Source of the DNA: Schistocerca nitens
Taxonomy: Eukaryota > Arthropoda > Insecta > Orthoptera > Acrididae
DNA length: 64,000 bases
Reading direction: 5' to 3'
NCBI RefSeq assembly: GCF_023898315.1
Contig: NC_064616.1
Coordinates: 293,225,205-293,289,204, forward strand
The notes beneath the pieces were generated by a model that was not told the DNA's origin, made no database searches, and worked only from the letters and a program-made list of their open reading frames with translations. Of the stretch, positions 44,975 to 54,579 are shown piece by piece (positions within the stretch are counted from its first letter, which is position 1; each line of letters begins with the position of its first letter). A program made the translations under genes and the position numbers.

Positions 44975-46200
44975 ATCACCATCATCATCATTTAAGACTG
45001 ATTATGCCTTTCAGCGTTCAGTCTGGAGCATAGTCCCCCTTATAAAAATCCTCCATGATCCCATATTCAGTGCTAACATTGGTGCCTGTTCTGATGTTAA
45101 GCCTATTACTTCAAAATCATTCTTAACCGAATCCAGGTACCTTCTCCTTGGACTACCCCGACTCCTCCTACCCTCTACTGCTGAACCCATGAGTCTCTTG
45201 GATAACCTTGCTTCTCCCATGCGTGTAACATGACCCCACCGTCTAAGCCTGTTCACCCTAACTGCTACATATATAGAGTTCATTCCCAGTTTTTCTTTGA
45301 TTTCCTCATTGTGCACACCCTCCTGCCATTGTTCCCATGTACTAGTACCTGCAATCATCCTAGCTACTTTCATATCCGTAACCTCAACCTTATGGATAAG
45401 GTAACCTGAATCCACCCACCTTTCGCTCCCATACAATAAAGTTGGTCGAAAGATTGAATGGTGCACAGATACCTTAGTCTTGGTACTGACTTCCTTCTTG
45501 CAGAAGAGAGTAGATCATGCATCCTAAGTGCTTGAAACTGTCCACCTGTTCTAACTTTGTTCCTCCTATTTAGCACTCAATCCGTTTATATCTCTTTCCC
45601 ACTGACATTACTTTTGTTTTGGAGATGCTAATCTTCATACCATAGTCCTTACATTTCTGATCTAGCTCTGAAATATTACTTTGCAAACTTACAATAGAAT
45701 CTGCCATCACAACTAAGTCATCCGCATATGCGAGACTGCTTATTTTATGTTCACCTATCTTAATCTCACCCAGCCAGTCTATTGTTTTCAACATATGATC
45801 CATAAATAATATGATCAACAGTGGAGACAGGTTGCAGCCTTGTCTTACCCCTGAAACTACTCTGAACCATGAACTCAATTTCCGTCAACTCTAACTGCTG
45901 CCTGACTATCTATGTAAAGACCTTTAATTGCTTGCAAAAGTTTGCCTCCTATTCCATAATCACGTAGAACAGATAATAACTTCCTCCTAGGAACCTGGTC
46001 ATATGCCTTTTCTAGATCTATAAAACATAGATACAGTTCCCTATTCCACTCGTAACACTTCTCCATTATTTGCCGTAAGCTAAAGATCTGGTCCTGACAA
46101 CCTCTAAGAGGGCTAAAGGCACACTGATTTTCATCCAATTTGTCCTCAACTAATACTCGCAGTTTCCTTTCAACAATACCTGAGAAGTGGTTCATGATGT
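44975..46200 (-). pseudogene. RTE-like LINE, reverse transcriptase and 3' end
   Basis: Minus-strand motifs: 'DENQCAFSPLRGCQDQIF' near 46150-46095, 'CFIDLEKAYDQVPR' near 46025-45985 (catalytic Asp), 'GVRQGCNLSPLL' near 45850-45815, and 'SLAYADDLVVMADS' near 45745-45700 (intact YADD). The C-terminal part 'LLYGSERW' and 'RRWGHVTRM' follows (45440-45215). Frame changes lie at about 45875 and 45570. The 3' end at about 44992-44975 is a (gat/atg)n triplet tail, common in RTE-type elements. The C-terminal part is open for 151 codons. Confidence 0.85.
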
Positions 46201-46209
46201 GGGTTCCTG

Positions 46210-46490
46210 GTATCCTATCCTAGTTCATGAACCACGGGCAACGTATAAGTGGCCAAGTAAGTGGTCCTGACAGTCGGGATACCAGTTACTTTGGAATAAG
46301 GCTGGGCATCTCGGACATATTCCGAGTCGTGGCCACCTTTGTGCTCAGACGGCAAAGACTACCAAATCCACTGGTTAGTCCCTCAACCGTTAGGGGTAAA
46401 ATTCAATGGGACCCAGGGCAAGTAAGGCTAGCAACCTGTTTCCCTGGTACTATAAATTTGATGCCAGCAACAATCAGAGCAAAAATTATC
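46210..46490. repeat. GC-richer segment, probable 5' part of the same LINE
   Basis: Abuts the RT region. Holds a perfect hairpin 'ctcggacatattccgag' at 46311-46327. No intact frame on either strand. Assigned to the LINE by position only. Confidence 0.45.
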
Positions 46491-46864
46491 AATAGATCCA
46501 TAAATAATAGTTTACATGAAGAATGGTCCATAGCTCTTCGAATGCATTCAGCATTTTCTGTACATCTTTTGCTTTTCGATACGCATCATGCTTTTTTTGT
46601 TTTTTAGTTAGCTAAGCACTTACAAATTTGCGCCGATGCATTTCCTCAAGAACGCAGGATGTTGTTTATGTGTACTTCTCCGCTTCAGATTTGGAATTGT
46701 CACTCTGTCTGGCACATTCATCGACCTAAAAAAAAGCAAGCAAATGAAGAAAGATAAAGAAAGTTGTTTCAGAAATTTTCATAATTTCTCAAACAAGGCG
46801 TACATGTACATAAATTGTTGTTCATCACACTTACCAGATGCAACATGTCCCGCTTCCTAACTCA
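46491..46864. other. No gene recognised
   Basis: Flank of the LTR retrotransposon; nothing supported. Confidence 0.4.
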
Positions 46865-46869
46865 CTTTT

Positions 46870-47357
46870 TGTGGTGTCACCGCCAGACACCACACTTGCT
46901 AGGTGGTAGCCTTTAAATCGGCCGCGGTCCGCTAGTATACATCGGACCAGCATGTCGCCACTATCAGTGATTGCAGACCGAGCGCCACCACACAGCAGGT
47001 CTAGAGAGACTTCCTAGCACTCGCCCCAGTTGTACAGTCGACTTTGCTAGCGATGGTTCACTGACAAATTATGCTCTCAATTGCCGAGACGATAGTTAGC
47101 ATAGCCTTCAGCTACGTCATTTGCTACGACCTAGCAAGGCGCCATTATCATTTGCTATTTATCTTGTGATGCATGTACCGTCAAGAGCGATGTTCACCAA
47201 TTATGGATTAAAGTTAAGTATTCCAGAAGCTACATACTTTATTTGCTAGTCTCCATTACTTGTCCTGTTCCAGACCTCACGCCATCCTGCGTGAGCTTAA
47301 ACACGTGCCTTTCGGCTTCCCGTCATAGTGGACTGGCTGTCTTGCCAGACCACAACA
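46870..47357 (+). repeat. 5' LTR
   Basis: Begins TGTGGTGTCACC and ends CCACAACA. The first 26 bases contain an inverted repeat ('tgtggtgtc' with 'gacaccaca'), so the end can form a hairpin. It should carry the promoter and poly(A) signal. Confidence 0.95.
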
Positions 47358-47359
47358 GT

Positions 47360-47369
47360 TGGCGACGAG
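47360..47369 (+). promoter_or_regulatory. Primer-binding site
   Basis: 'tggcgacgag' begins two bases after the 5' LTR and starts with TGG, complementary to a tRNA CCA end. The tRNA identity was not determined. Confidence 0.75.
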
Positions 47370-47411
47370 AATTTTGCGTTCGTGTTGCTATTGCCCTGAT
47401 TTACTTGTGTC

Positions 47412-48695
47412 ATGGCTTCGCCACAATCTCCAGATGTACTGTCCAAATTTTATCGCTTGCAGAATCAGCAGACGCAGGCCTCATTGGATGTCCTTGGACA
47501 GCTCGTCCAGGGTCAACGTGCAATGCAAAACGATGTGGCAGCCGCCACTCCACCGCTACCGCAGCCACAACACGCTGTTGCACCACCATTTCGTCCGTTT
47601 GATGCTGCACTGGAAAGCTGGACGGAGTAGTCACGCCAATTTGGATTCCATCACGCCGCCTACAGAATTCAAGGTAATGAGCGGCAGCCTTTTCTCCTTT
47701 CTGGCGTCGGAGTGGCCACGTACCGTGTGATAGTCAAATTAATTCCCCGACGCGACGTAGCAACTCTGTCCTACGACGAAGTTTTGTCTACATTAGACGC
47801 ATATTTCAAAGAATCAGTCAATGTAGTTGCAAAAAGGTATACCTTCTTTCGTACAAAACGTACGGCAGGTCAGACTAATAGGGAGTGGGTTGCAACTTTG
47901 CAAGGCCTTACTAGGTATTGTGCTTTTGAGTGTCAATGTGGCCTCCCTTATTCAGATACTATGGTATGTGATGCAATTGCACAGAACGTTTCTGATGTTC
48001 GTAGAAGGGAACAGATTTTGAAACTAGTCAATCCCTCCCTTCAACAAGTGATAGACATATTGGATCGGCAGGACACACTTGACTTTGCTCAGAAATCATT
48101 TGATACTTCACCAGCCGTGTGTCACATTAACCGGCCCGCCGGGCGCGCTGCACGCAACAGTCAACAGCCCTCGCGCCCGTCCGTGCAGCTGCCACCACGA
48201 TCTCCACCACGTGTCCCGCGCCGGCAAGCAAATGCAGTGAAATCATGCCCGCAGTGTGCTACTAGACATTCGCGTGAGAATTACCCATCCCGCCAGGCTA
48301 TTTGCTTTTTCTGTCATAAAAAAGGAGCTCATTCCACTCCGCCAAGTGCCACTCACTCCAACTGTGACTGTGTTCGTCCCACAAATAGTGTGCATCGACA
48401 GCGCCGGAAATCCCGTCAAGTCGCAAGTGATTCTGTACCAGTGTCAGTTCACGTTGCACGAGACAGTCGCTCTTGTCGTCAGCAGGACAATAAACTTTTT
48501 GTAGATTTGGACATTAACGGCAAAGTGATACCGTTCCAGCTCGATACAGGAGCTGCAGTTTCACTAATCAATCAAGACACGCACAAACAGCTGGGCACAC
48601 CTCCGTTGCGTGCCGCAAATGTTAAGTTAAGTAGTTATTCAAGACAAGCAATCACTGTGTTAGGACAGTGCAGCCTTCTTGCAACATACAAGTGA
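47412..48695 (+). pseudogene. gag and protease part of gag-pol
   Basis: ATG at 47412 opens the frame. It is interrupted by TAG at 47628-47630, then continues in the same frame through a capsid-like region ('RRDVATLSYDEVLSTLDAYF', 'NREWVATLQGLTRYC') to a Cys/His region 'CPQCATRH' near 48248-48270 and a decayed second knuckle. The aspartic protease motif 'FQLDTGAAVSLIN' is at 48534-48572. A second stop, TGA at 48693-48695, separates this from pol. The structural proteins coat the RNA; the protease cuts the polyprotein. The knuckles lack some canonical ligands. Confidence 0.9.
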
Positions 48696-48713
48696 CAAAC
48701 AAAACTTCTGTCA

Positions 48714-51700
48714 TTGTACGTCCTGCATTCTTTTTCTGCAGTGAACTTGTTTGGTTTAGATTTATTTCAGTTGTTTAACTTGTCTATAGTCAATCAGGTC
48801 CTATCAGTGAACCTGACTGTGCCTTCAGACAGTGTTTCTCGTCTATGTGAAGAGTTTGCAGACATTTTTGCACCGGGCCTTGGTTGCGCTAAGGACTATA
48901 AAGCACATTTGGAACTGAAAGTAAACGCGCAACCGAAATTTTTCAGAGCGCGCAATGTTCCCCACACATTGCGTGATGAGGTCGCAAGAACATTACACGA
49001 TTTGGAATCACAAGGTGTAATTGAACGTGTGCAGGCTTCTCTCTGGGCCTCACCCTTAGTAATTGTGCCAAAACCTTCCGGAAAATCGAGACTTTGTGTG
49101 GACTTCAAGGCAACAGTGAATCCACAACTAGTGATTGCAACTTTTCCTTTACCCCGCCCGGAAGATCTTTTTGACAAACTGTGCCCGGGTAAATATTTTT
49201 CGAAGTTGGACCTCGCAGATGCATACTTGCAAATACCGGTGGACGAAGAATCCCAGCGCGTTTTGGTGGTTAACACGCATCTTGGTTTGTACCGATTCAC
49301 ACGACTGCCATTCAGGTGTGCATCCGCCCCTGCATTGTTTCAGCAATATCTACAAACTGTTTGTGCAACGGTCGCTACTGCAGCAAACTATCTGGACGAT
49401 ATTGTGATCTCCGGAAAGACGGAAGAAGAACATTTAGCCAATCTCAGAACATTATTTCAGGTCTTGCGACAAAATGGTCTTCGCTTGCAGAAGGACAAAT
49501 GTGTGTTTTTTGCTCGTGACTTACCCTGTCTGGGACACGTACTCAATTCCCAAGGCATACATCCCAGTCCCGAGCACCTCCGTGCCATACAGGACTTGCC
49601 TTCGCCGCAGAATTTGAAGCAGCTACAGAGTGTGTTGGGAAAAATCAATTATTGTCATCGCTATGTGCGCCACGCCTCTTCCATTTCAGCTCCGCTTCAT
49701 CGCTTACGCCGTAAGGCTGTTCCGTTCGTCTGGACGACGGAATGCGAACGCGCCTTTCGCCAGTTGAAATCGGCGTTGCTTTCCAATACTTGCCTTACGC
49801 CATTCGATCCCCAGAAACCCTTTTTGTTGATGGTAGATGCATCAGATTTCGGGATCGGTGCAGTGCTTGCGCACAAAAATGGGTCGCATGATCGCCCTAT
49901 TGCCTTTGCATGCAAATTGCTCTCGTCAGCGCAAAGAAATTATTCACAGATCGAGAAAGAAGCTTTGGCTCTCGTCTTTGGTGTTACCAAGTTTCATGAT
50001 TTCTTGTATGGTCGTCACTTTACCATCATCACAGACCACAAACCTTTGACGTCGCTTTATCATCTGAACAAGCCTGTACCTCCGCGTACAGCGCAGAAAT
50101 TCATCCGCTGGTCTATTTTCCTCTCGCAGTACCGCTATGATATCTTGTATCGGTCCACTGCTAAGCACGGAAACGCCGATGCGTTGTCCCGTTTGCCTGT
50201 TGCTGAGGATAGAGCATTCGATTCTTCCGAACTTGCTTGCATGTTCATTGATTCGGAATCCGATGACGTGGTAGAATCGTTTCCGATTCATTTTCGTCGT
50301 GTAGCTACAGCCACAGCTGCTGACCCTGTCCTTGCTACCGTTCTGCGTTTTGTTGCTATGCAATGGCCCTTGTCAAAGTCACGGATCGAGGATCCGTTGG
50401 TTCGCCGATTTTTTGCTCACAAGGAGAGACTTTTTGTACGACGTGGTGTTTTGCTGTTGCGATCTGATAATGATCAGTCCAGGGTCGTTGTCCCACGTTC
50501 GTTACAGTCCTCTGTCTTACAGCTTCTCCACCAAGGACATTGGGGTATAGTGCGAACGAAACAACTTGCTCGTCAGCACTGTACTTGGTTCGGAATCGAT
50601 GCTGCGATTACGAATATGTGCTCTTCTTGCATGGCGTGTGCCGAACAACAATCCGCACCACCGCGGACATTCTTTGCATGGCCAAAAGCCACTTCCCCTT
50701 GGCAACGCTTACACATCGATTTTGCTGGTCCATTCTGTAATGCTCGATGGTTGGTTCTGGTCGATTCATTCAGTAATTTTCCTTTTGTTGTCCGGATGTC
50801 TTCCACGACGTCTTCTGCCACCATCCAACCGTTATCCGCTATCTTTTGCATTGAAGGTCTGCCACAGACTATTGTTTCCGACAATGGCCCACAATTTATG
50901 TCCGCAGAATTTCAGTCATTCTGCAAGGCCAATGGCATTCAACATCTGACATCCGCGCCGTTTTCGTCTCAGTCAAACGGTGCCGCTGAACGATTAGTCC
51001 GGACTTTCAAGTCACAGATGTTGAAGTTGAAAGAGTCGCATTCTCGGGAGGACGCGTTATTGCTCTTTTTGTCCTCGTATCGCTCTCAGCCCCGAGATGG
51101 TCGCTCGCCGGCTGAGTTGCTCAATGGTCGTCCTCATCGAACCTTAATGTCTTTGCTACATCCGCCGCATCAGGTTCCTGTGCAGCGGCAGACACCTGCT
51201 TTTGCTCCTGGCGACGTTGTCTACTATCGTCACTATCGAGGTACCCGGCGTTGGCTCGAAGGGCGCATTCTTCGCTGCCTCGGCCGGGCTATGTATCTGG
51301 TTTTGGGGGCCTCTGGTGAGGTGCGTCGGCATCTCAATCAGCTGCGCCTCTGTCGTCGCCTGGGTTCTGCCGCTCCCCGTCTGCTTTCAGCGACGGTGCC
51401 GTCCGGTCAGCGCCCTGGGGACCCATTTACTGGCTCGCCTCAGCCCCAGGTGTTACCGCCGCTGCCTTCCATTTTGCCCCATGGCGACGCACCGCCGCCG
51501 CCGCCGCCTGTTCTCCCGCCGGCGACGCCCGAAGTGGACGCGTCGCTGCAACCGCCGGGCGCGTCCCTGGGTCACGCGCCGCTGATCGCATCCCGTGACC
51601 CGTTGTCCTCCGCCATGGAACTCTTGCCCGCTCCGGACCACATGGCGTCTTCGCCCGTCGGGTGCCCCGACCCGATGGACGTCGACCCTTCGGCCCCTCC

Positions 51701-51884
51701 TGTCTCTATACGGGCGCATACACCGCATGTTGGCGTGCACCGTGGAGTAGGTTTTCAGGCGTTTCCCAGCTCCCCTCAAACCGAATGGCAGGGTGCGGGT
51801 GGCACAGCCTCGCCTGTTGTTAGGCTCCCCACCTCGTCACATACGTCAACATGGGGTCCTCCCCACGGCGGGCGGAAGCCTTAA
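48714..51884 (+). CDS. pol: reverse transcriptase, RNase H, integrase (1,056 codons)
   Basis: One open frame in register with gag. Residue numbers are from 48714. RT spans about 85-290, with 'FSKLDLADAYLQIPV' at 162-176 and the catalytic 'YLDDIVIS' at 226-233. 'LPFRCASAP' replaces the usual LPFG. RNase H is about 370-490 ('MVDASDFGIGAVL', 'TDHKPL', 'HGNADALSRLP'). Integrase has a zinc region (H606, H609, C636, C639) and a D,D35E triad at D669, D723 and E759. A 'GDVVYYRHYRGTRRW' module and a long Pro-rich tail end at 51884. Chemistry: copies RNA to DNA, then joins it into the genome. All active-site residues look present. Confidence 0.93.
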   Translation: MYVLHSFSAVNLFGLDLFQLFNLSIVNQVLSVNLTVPSDSVSRLCEEFADIFAPGLGCAKDYKAHLELKVNAQPKFFRARNVPHTLRDEVARTLHDLESQGVIERVQASLWASPLVIVPKPSGKSRLCVDFKATVNPQLVIATFPLPRPEDLFDKLCPGKYFSKLDLADAYLQIPVDEESQRVLVVNTHLGLYRFTRLPFRCASAPALFQQYLQTVCATVATAANYLDDIVISGKTEEEHLANLRTLFQVLRQNGLRLQKDKCVFFARDLPCLGHVLNSQGIHPSPEHLRAIQDLPSPQNLKQLQSVLGKINYCHRYVRHASSISAPLHRLRRKAVPFVWTTECERAFRQLKSALLSNTCLTPFDPQKPFLLMVDASDFGIGAVLAHKNGSHDRPIAFACKLLSSAQRNYSQIEKEALALVFGVTKFHDFLYGRHFTIITDHKPLTSLYHLNKPVPPRTAQKFIRWSIFLSQYRYDILYRSTAKHGNADALSRLPVAEDRAFDSSELACMFIDSESDDVVESFPIHFRRVATATAADPVLATVLRFVAMQWPLSKSRIEDPLVRRFFAHKERLFVRRGVLLLRSDNDQSRVVVPRSLQSSVLQLLHQGHWGIVRTKQLARQHCTWFGIDAAITNMCSSCMACAEQQSAPPRTFFAWPKATSPWQRLHIDFAGPFCNARWLVLVDSFSNFPFVVRMSSTTSSATIQPLSAIFCIEGLPQTIVSDNGPQFMSAEFQSFCKANGIQHLTSAPFSSQSNGAAERLVRTFKSQMLKLKESHSREDALLLFLSSYRSQPRDGRSPAELLNGRPHRTLMSLLHPPHQVPVQRQTPAFAPGDVVYYRHYRGTRRWLEGRILRCLGRAMYLVLGASGEVRRHLNQLRLCRRLGSAAPRLLSATVPSGQRPGDPFTGSPQPQVLPPLPSILPHGDAPPPPPPVLPPATPEVDASLQPPGASLGHAPLIASRDPLSSAMELLPAPDHMASSPVGCPDPMDVDPSAPPVSIRAHTPHVGVHRGVGFQAFPSSPQTEWQGAGGTASPVVRLPTSSHTSTWGPPHGGRKP

Positions 51885-51907
51885 TACACAACCGTTCGCC
51901 GATTTGC

Positions 51908-51917
51908 GGGGGAGGAA
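51908..51917 (+). promoter_or_regulatory. Polypurine tract
   Basis: 'gggggaggaa' lies directly before the 3' LTR and would prime plus-strand DNA synthesis. Confidence 0.85.
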
Positions 51918-52405
51918 TGTGGTGTCACCGCCAGACACCACACTTGCTAGGTCGTAGCCTTTAAATCGGCCGCGGTCCACTAGTATACGTTGGACCCGTG
52001 TGTCGCCACTATCAGTGATTGCAGACCGAGCGCCGCCACACGGCAGGTCTAGAGAGACTTCCTAGCACTCGCCCCAGTTGTACAGTCGACTTTGCTAGCG
52101 ATGGTTTACTGACAAATTACGCTCTCAATTGCCGAGACGATAGTTAGCATAGCCTTCAGCTACGTCATTTGCTACGACCTAGCAAGGCGCCATTATCATT
52201 TGCTATTTATCTTGTGATGCATGTACCGTCAAGAGCGATGTTCACCAATTATGGATTAAAGTTAAGTATTCCAGAACCTATGTACTTTATTTGCCAGTCT
52301 CCATTACTTGTCCTGTTCCAGACCTCACGCCATCCTGCGTGAGCTTAAACACGTGCCTTTCGGCTTCCCGTCATAGTGGACTGGCTGTCTTGCCACACCA
52401 CAACA
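51918..52405 (+). repeat. 3' LTR
   Basis: 488 bp, same ends as the 5' LTR. Differences cluster near 51980-52000 and 52277-52295. Confidence 0.95.
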
Positions 52406-52410
52406 CTTTT

Positions 52411-52990
52411 CAAAATCGCAGAATACATTCGTCTGTCCGCTTTGACTGCCTGTAGCATCTCCGATTTGAAAATGAAAAAAAAAAAAATGGGATGCAGAAG
52501 TCACTTTTACATTCTCACAGAGCATCAAGGTAAGGTAATGTTAAAGCGCGTTGGTCTCTCACGTCGTGCTTCAACTCACGGGAAAGTTTTCAACAGCATC
52601 ACACCCTAGATCGGCACCTAATTATAATGTCCAAGGCAAATTAATATTTGTGGAGTGATTAAAAACGACCGATTTCTTGCCACTCGTTTACAAATTGGGA
52701 CTTCTGAAGCGTGAAAGAGACGTTTGGGTTTAATTTCTCCTTTTACTGCGAGAAACGACGTACAAGACTCTCGCAAGAAAAAACCTAACACTACTGTTCG
52801 TGAATAATTCAAGCATACTGAAGCTAATTTGACTATCGACGTGACAGTTATATAGAGCTACAGAGCTATAGAAGATGCACGGGCTAAACAGAGATTCGGA
52901 ACTGCCTCATTACGGGTATGTTGTGCGTAAACATTACCTTAAAGGGCAGTTGAGACTCGGTGAACTTTATATATTGTTATCATTATGAAA
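52411..52990. other. Right flank of the LTR element, no gene recognised
   Basis: Contains an A-rich run near 52473-52486. Nothing else supported. It may hold the 3' UTR of the host-like gene just to the right. Confidence 0.4.
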
Positions 52991-52995
52991 ATAAT

Positions 52996-53088
52996 TTATT
53001 GGCTCACCACTGCCTGACATTCTGCATAGGATGTGCCATTCAAGTAGTCCCTGGCGCACTTTTTGAGTTCATCGTATGCATCTGGTAC
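52996..53088 (-). CDS. Last exon of a cysteine-rich host-like protein
   Basis: Acceptor 'tttttaatcacag' ends at 53089; 31 codons run to TAA at 52998-52996. The peptide starts 'VPDAYDELKKCARDYLNGTS' and ends 'YAECQAVVSQ'. Splice phase 0 fits the upstream exon. AATAAA overlaps the stop codon. Codon use is GC-richer than the transposons around it, and no transposon family fits. The alternating Cys and amphipathic pattern suggests a small secreted disulphide-bonded protein, though I do not recognise the family and cannot see a signal peptide. Confidence 0.6.
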   Translation of the reverse strand, partial: VPDAYDELKKCARDYLNGTSYAECQAVVSQ

Positions 53089-53260
53089 CTGTGATTAAAA
53101 AGTAATTAAAATACAGCTGTAGTTCTTCTCCGAAAAACATGGGAAAACATAACTATTTATCTTATTTGTAAGGAAATAAGATTTGTCTATTTCTCCCCAA
53201 GTAAAAGAAAGCGAAACAAAATGATAAATTTCTGCAACATATATTTTAAACCGGAGTGGG

Positions 53261-53462
53261 TCATATGGCCTCGACCGCGCGGGGTAGCCGCGGCTCCCCC
53301 CGTAGGAGGTTCGAGTCCTCCCTCGGGCATCGGTGTGTGTGTTGTTCTTGGCGTAAGATAGTTTAAATTAGATTAAGTAATGTGTAAGCTAGGGACCGAT
53401 GACCTCAGCAATTTGATTCCATAGGAACTTACCACAAATTTCCAAAACATTCATATGGCCTC
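53261..53462 (+). repeat. Variant tRNA-derived SINE with 12-bp target-site duplication
   Basis: Body 53273-53450 has 'gaggttcgagtcctccctcg' (box B-like) and the family tail 'gaccgatgacctcagcaa'. Flanks 53261-53272 and 53451-53462 are both 'tcatatggcctc'. The head differs from the other family copies. It lies in the intron of the host-like gene, opposite strand. Confidence 0.9.
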
Positions 53463-54470
53463 AAATTTCCGTGAAAGGGAAGACGAGCATGTAGAAGAAG
53501 TTTGATTCAGCTACAGCAAAGGATGTCGCGAGCACTGAACGGAGTAGCTGGAAGGAAGCTTAATAAGGGTCAGTAGAAATGGTTTTTCTGCTAGATCAAT
53601 GTATGTAACTTGAGTCTGCTGGTTGAATGTTCGCCTATTAGAAGGTCGGTGTCGTCCTATAGCAGAATGAAACCAATGCCGGAAGGTACGCTTCGTCCGC
53701 AATTTTAATCTGTGGGGACCTCAGGGGAACTGGATGAAGAACTTTTCTGTTGATACATCTTTTTATGTTGACGCCCAGCTGTCATGGAGACAGCTGCTGT
53801 AACGCATGGACTGTTCTCCACCCACGGTGTTCATTAACACGAAATTTTTTGTTTTAACTGTCAGGATACAAAAGTGATGCACCGTTTCAGTGCCATATTT
53901 ATACATCAGATTGAGAAAAAAAGATGACATGAGACAAATTTCATGGTGATTGTTAGGTTATTAGATATTACATGTTAGTAGATAATGTAGTTTAGGAACA
54001 TTTGCGCAACAGGGAACCAGTGACACACAAGGCAGCTAACTGGACCAATTCATCCATTCTTGCCCTGGGCATATTCATTTGAGTCTGCCAATACCAGGAC
54101 GCATGAGAAGTAGAAAGTGCAATGAATAGTTAGATATTACATGTAGATTAAATTTATTTCATATAAACTTTTGTCATATATCAGGTAGCAATTTAATAAT
54201 TTATATAGCATATTCTAGAAATAAAATATACTATTATACCTCTCTTTTTTCTGTCGTAGAAAACACACTTTTCCACAGCCACTAGAGGAGCAACACTTGC
54301 GTATGATCACAAATAAATAAAAACTATGTAAATAAATGTTCGTTAACACACTAAGGAGAGAATACTATTTATAGTTTGTAATATTATCTCTTAGAAGGCA
54401 GAATGTCGTTTTTTTGTTTTTCTTTTGTTAGAAAGCTGTCACATTTTCCATATCTGTCAACCTATATACA
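53463..54470. other. Intron of the host-like gene, no other feature
   Basis: AT-rich; no supported coding or RNA signal. Confidence 0.4.
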
Positions 54471-54474
54471 CTAC

Positions 54475-54571
54475 CTGCCTCATCCTGGCGTAGCGCGCGA
54501 AGCAGCCGTAGCACGCGTCATTGGTCGTGGATTTTGTGCACAGCGGCTGCACTAGGTCGTCGAACAGCAGG
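54475..54571 (-). CDS. Internal exon of the same cysteine-rich protein
   Basis: Acceptor 'tgtgtgttggcag' ends at 54572; donor 'gtagtg' at 54474. The 97-nt exon (one base, then 32 codons) encodes 'LLFDDLVQPLCTKSTTNDAC' and 'YGCFARYARMRQ' without stops and has GC-rich third positions. Joined to the exon at 53088 it gives five or six Cys in about 62 residues (C, C-x2-C, then C and C). The intron of about 1.39 kb contains a SINE (53273-53450). Upstream exons, presumably with the start codon and any signal peptide, were not found with confidence. Confidence 0.6.
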
Positions 54572-54579
54572 CTGCCAAC

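Larger units (their letters stand above)
46870..52405 (+). mobile_element. Structurally complete Ty3/gypsy LTR retrotransposon (5,536 bp)
   Basis: Two 488-bp LTRs (46870-47357; 51918-52405), a primer-binding site, a polypurine tract and a gag-pol region in one frame. The 5-bp duplication 'ctttt' flanks it at 46865-46869 and 52406-52410. By eye the LTRs differ at about 16 positions (about 3.3%), so insertion is not very recent. The gag-pol frame has two in-frame stops, so this copy cannot make the whole polyprotein by itself but could be moved by a relative. No envelope-like ORF follows integrase. Confidence 0.95.

Noticed and set aside
49135..49407. Small ORFs overlapping pol in other frames
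   Set aside because: Shadows of the intact pol frame.
51453..51779. Antisense Arg-rich ORF opposite the pol tail
   Set aside because: Shadow of the GC- and Pro-rich plus-strand frame; no independent signal.
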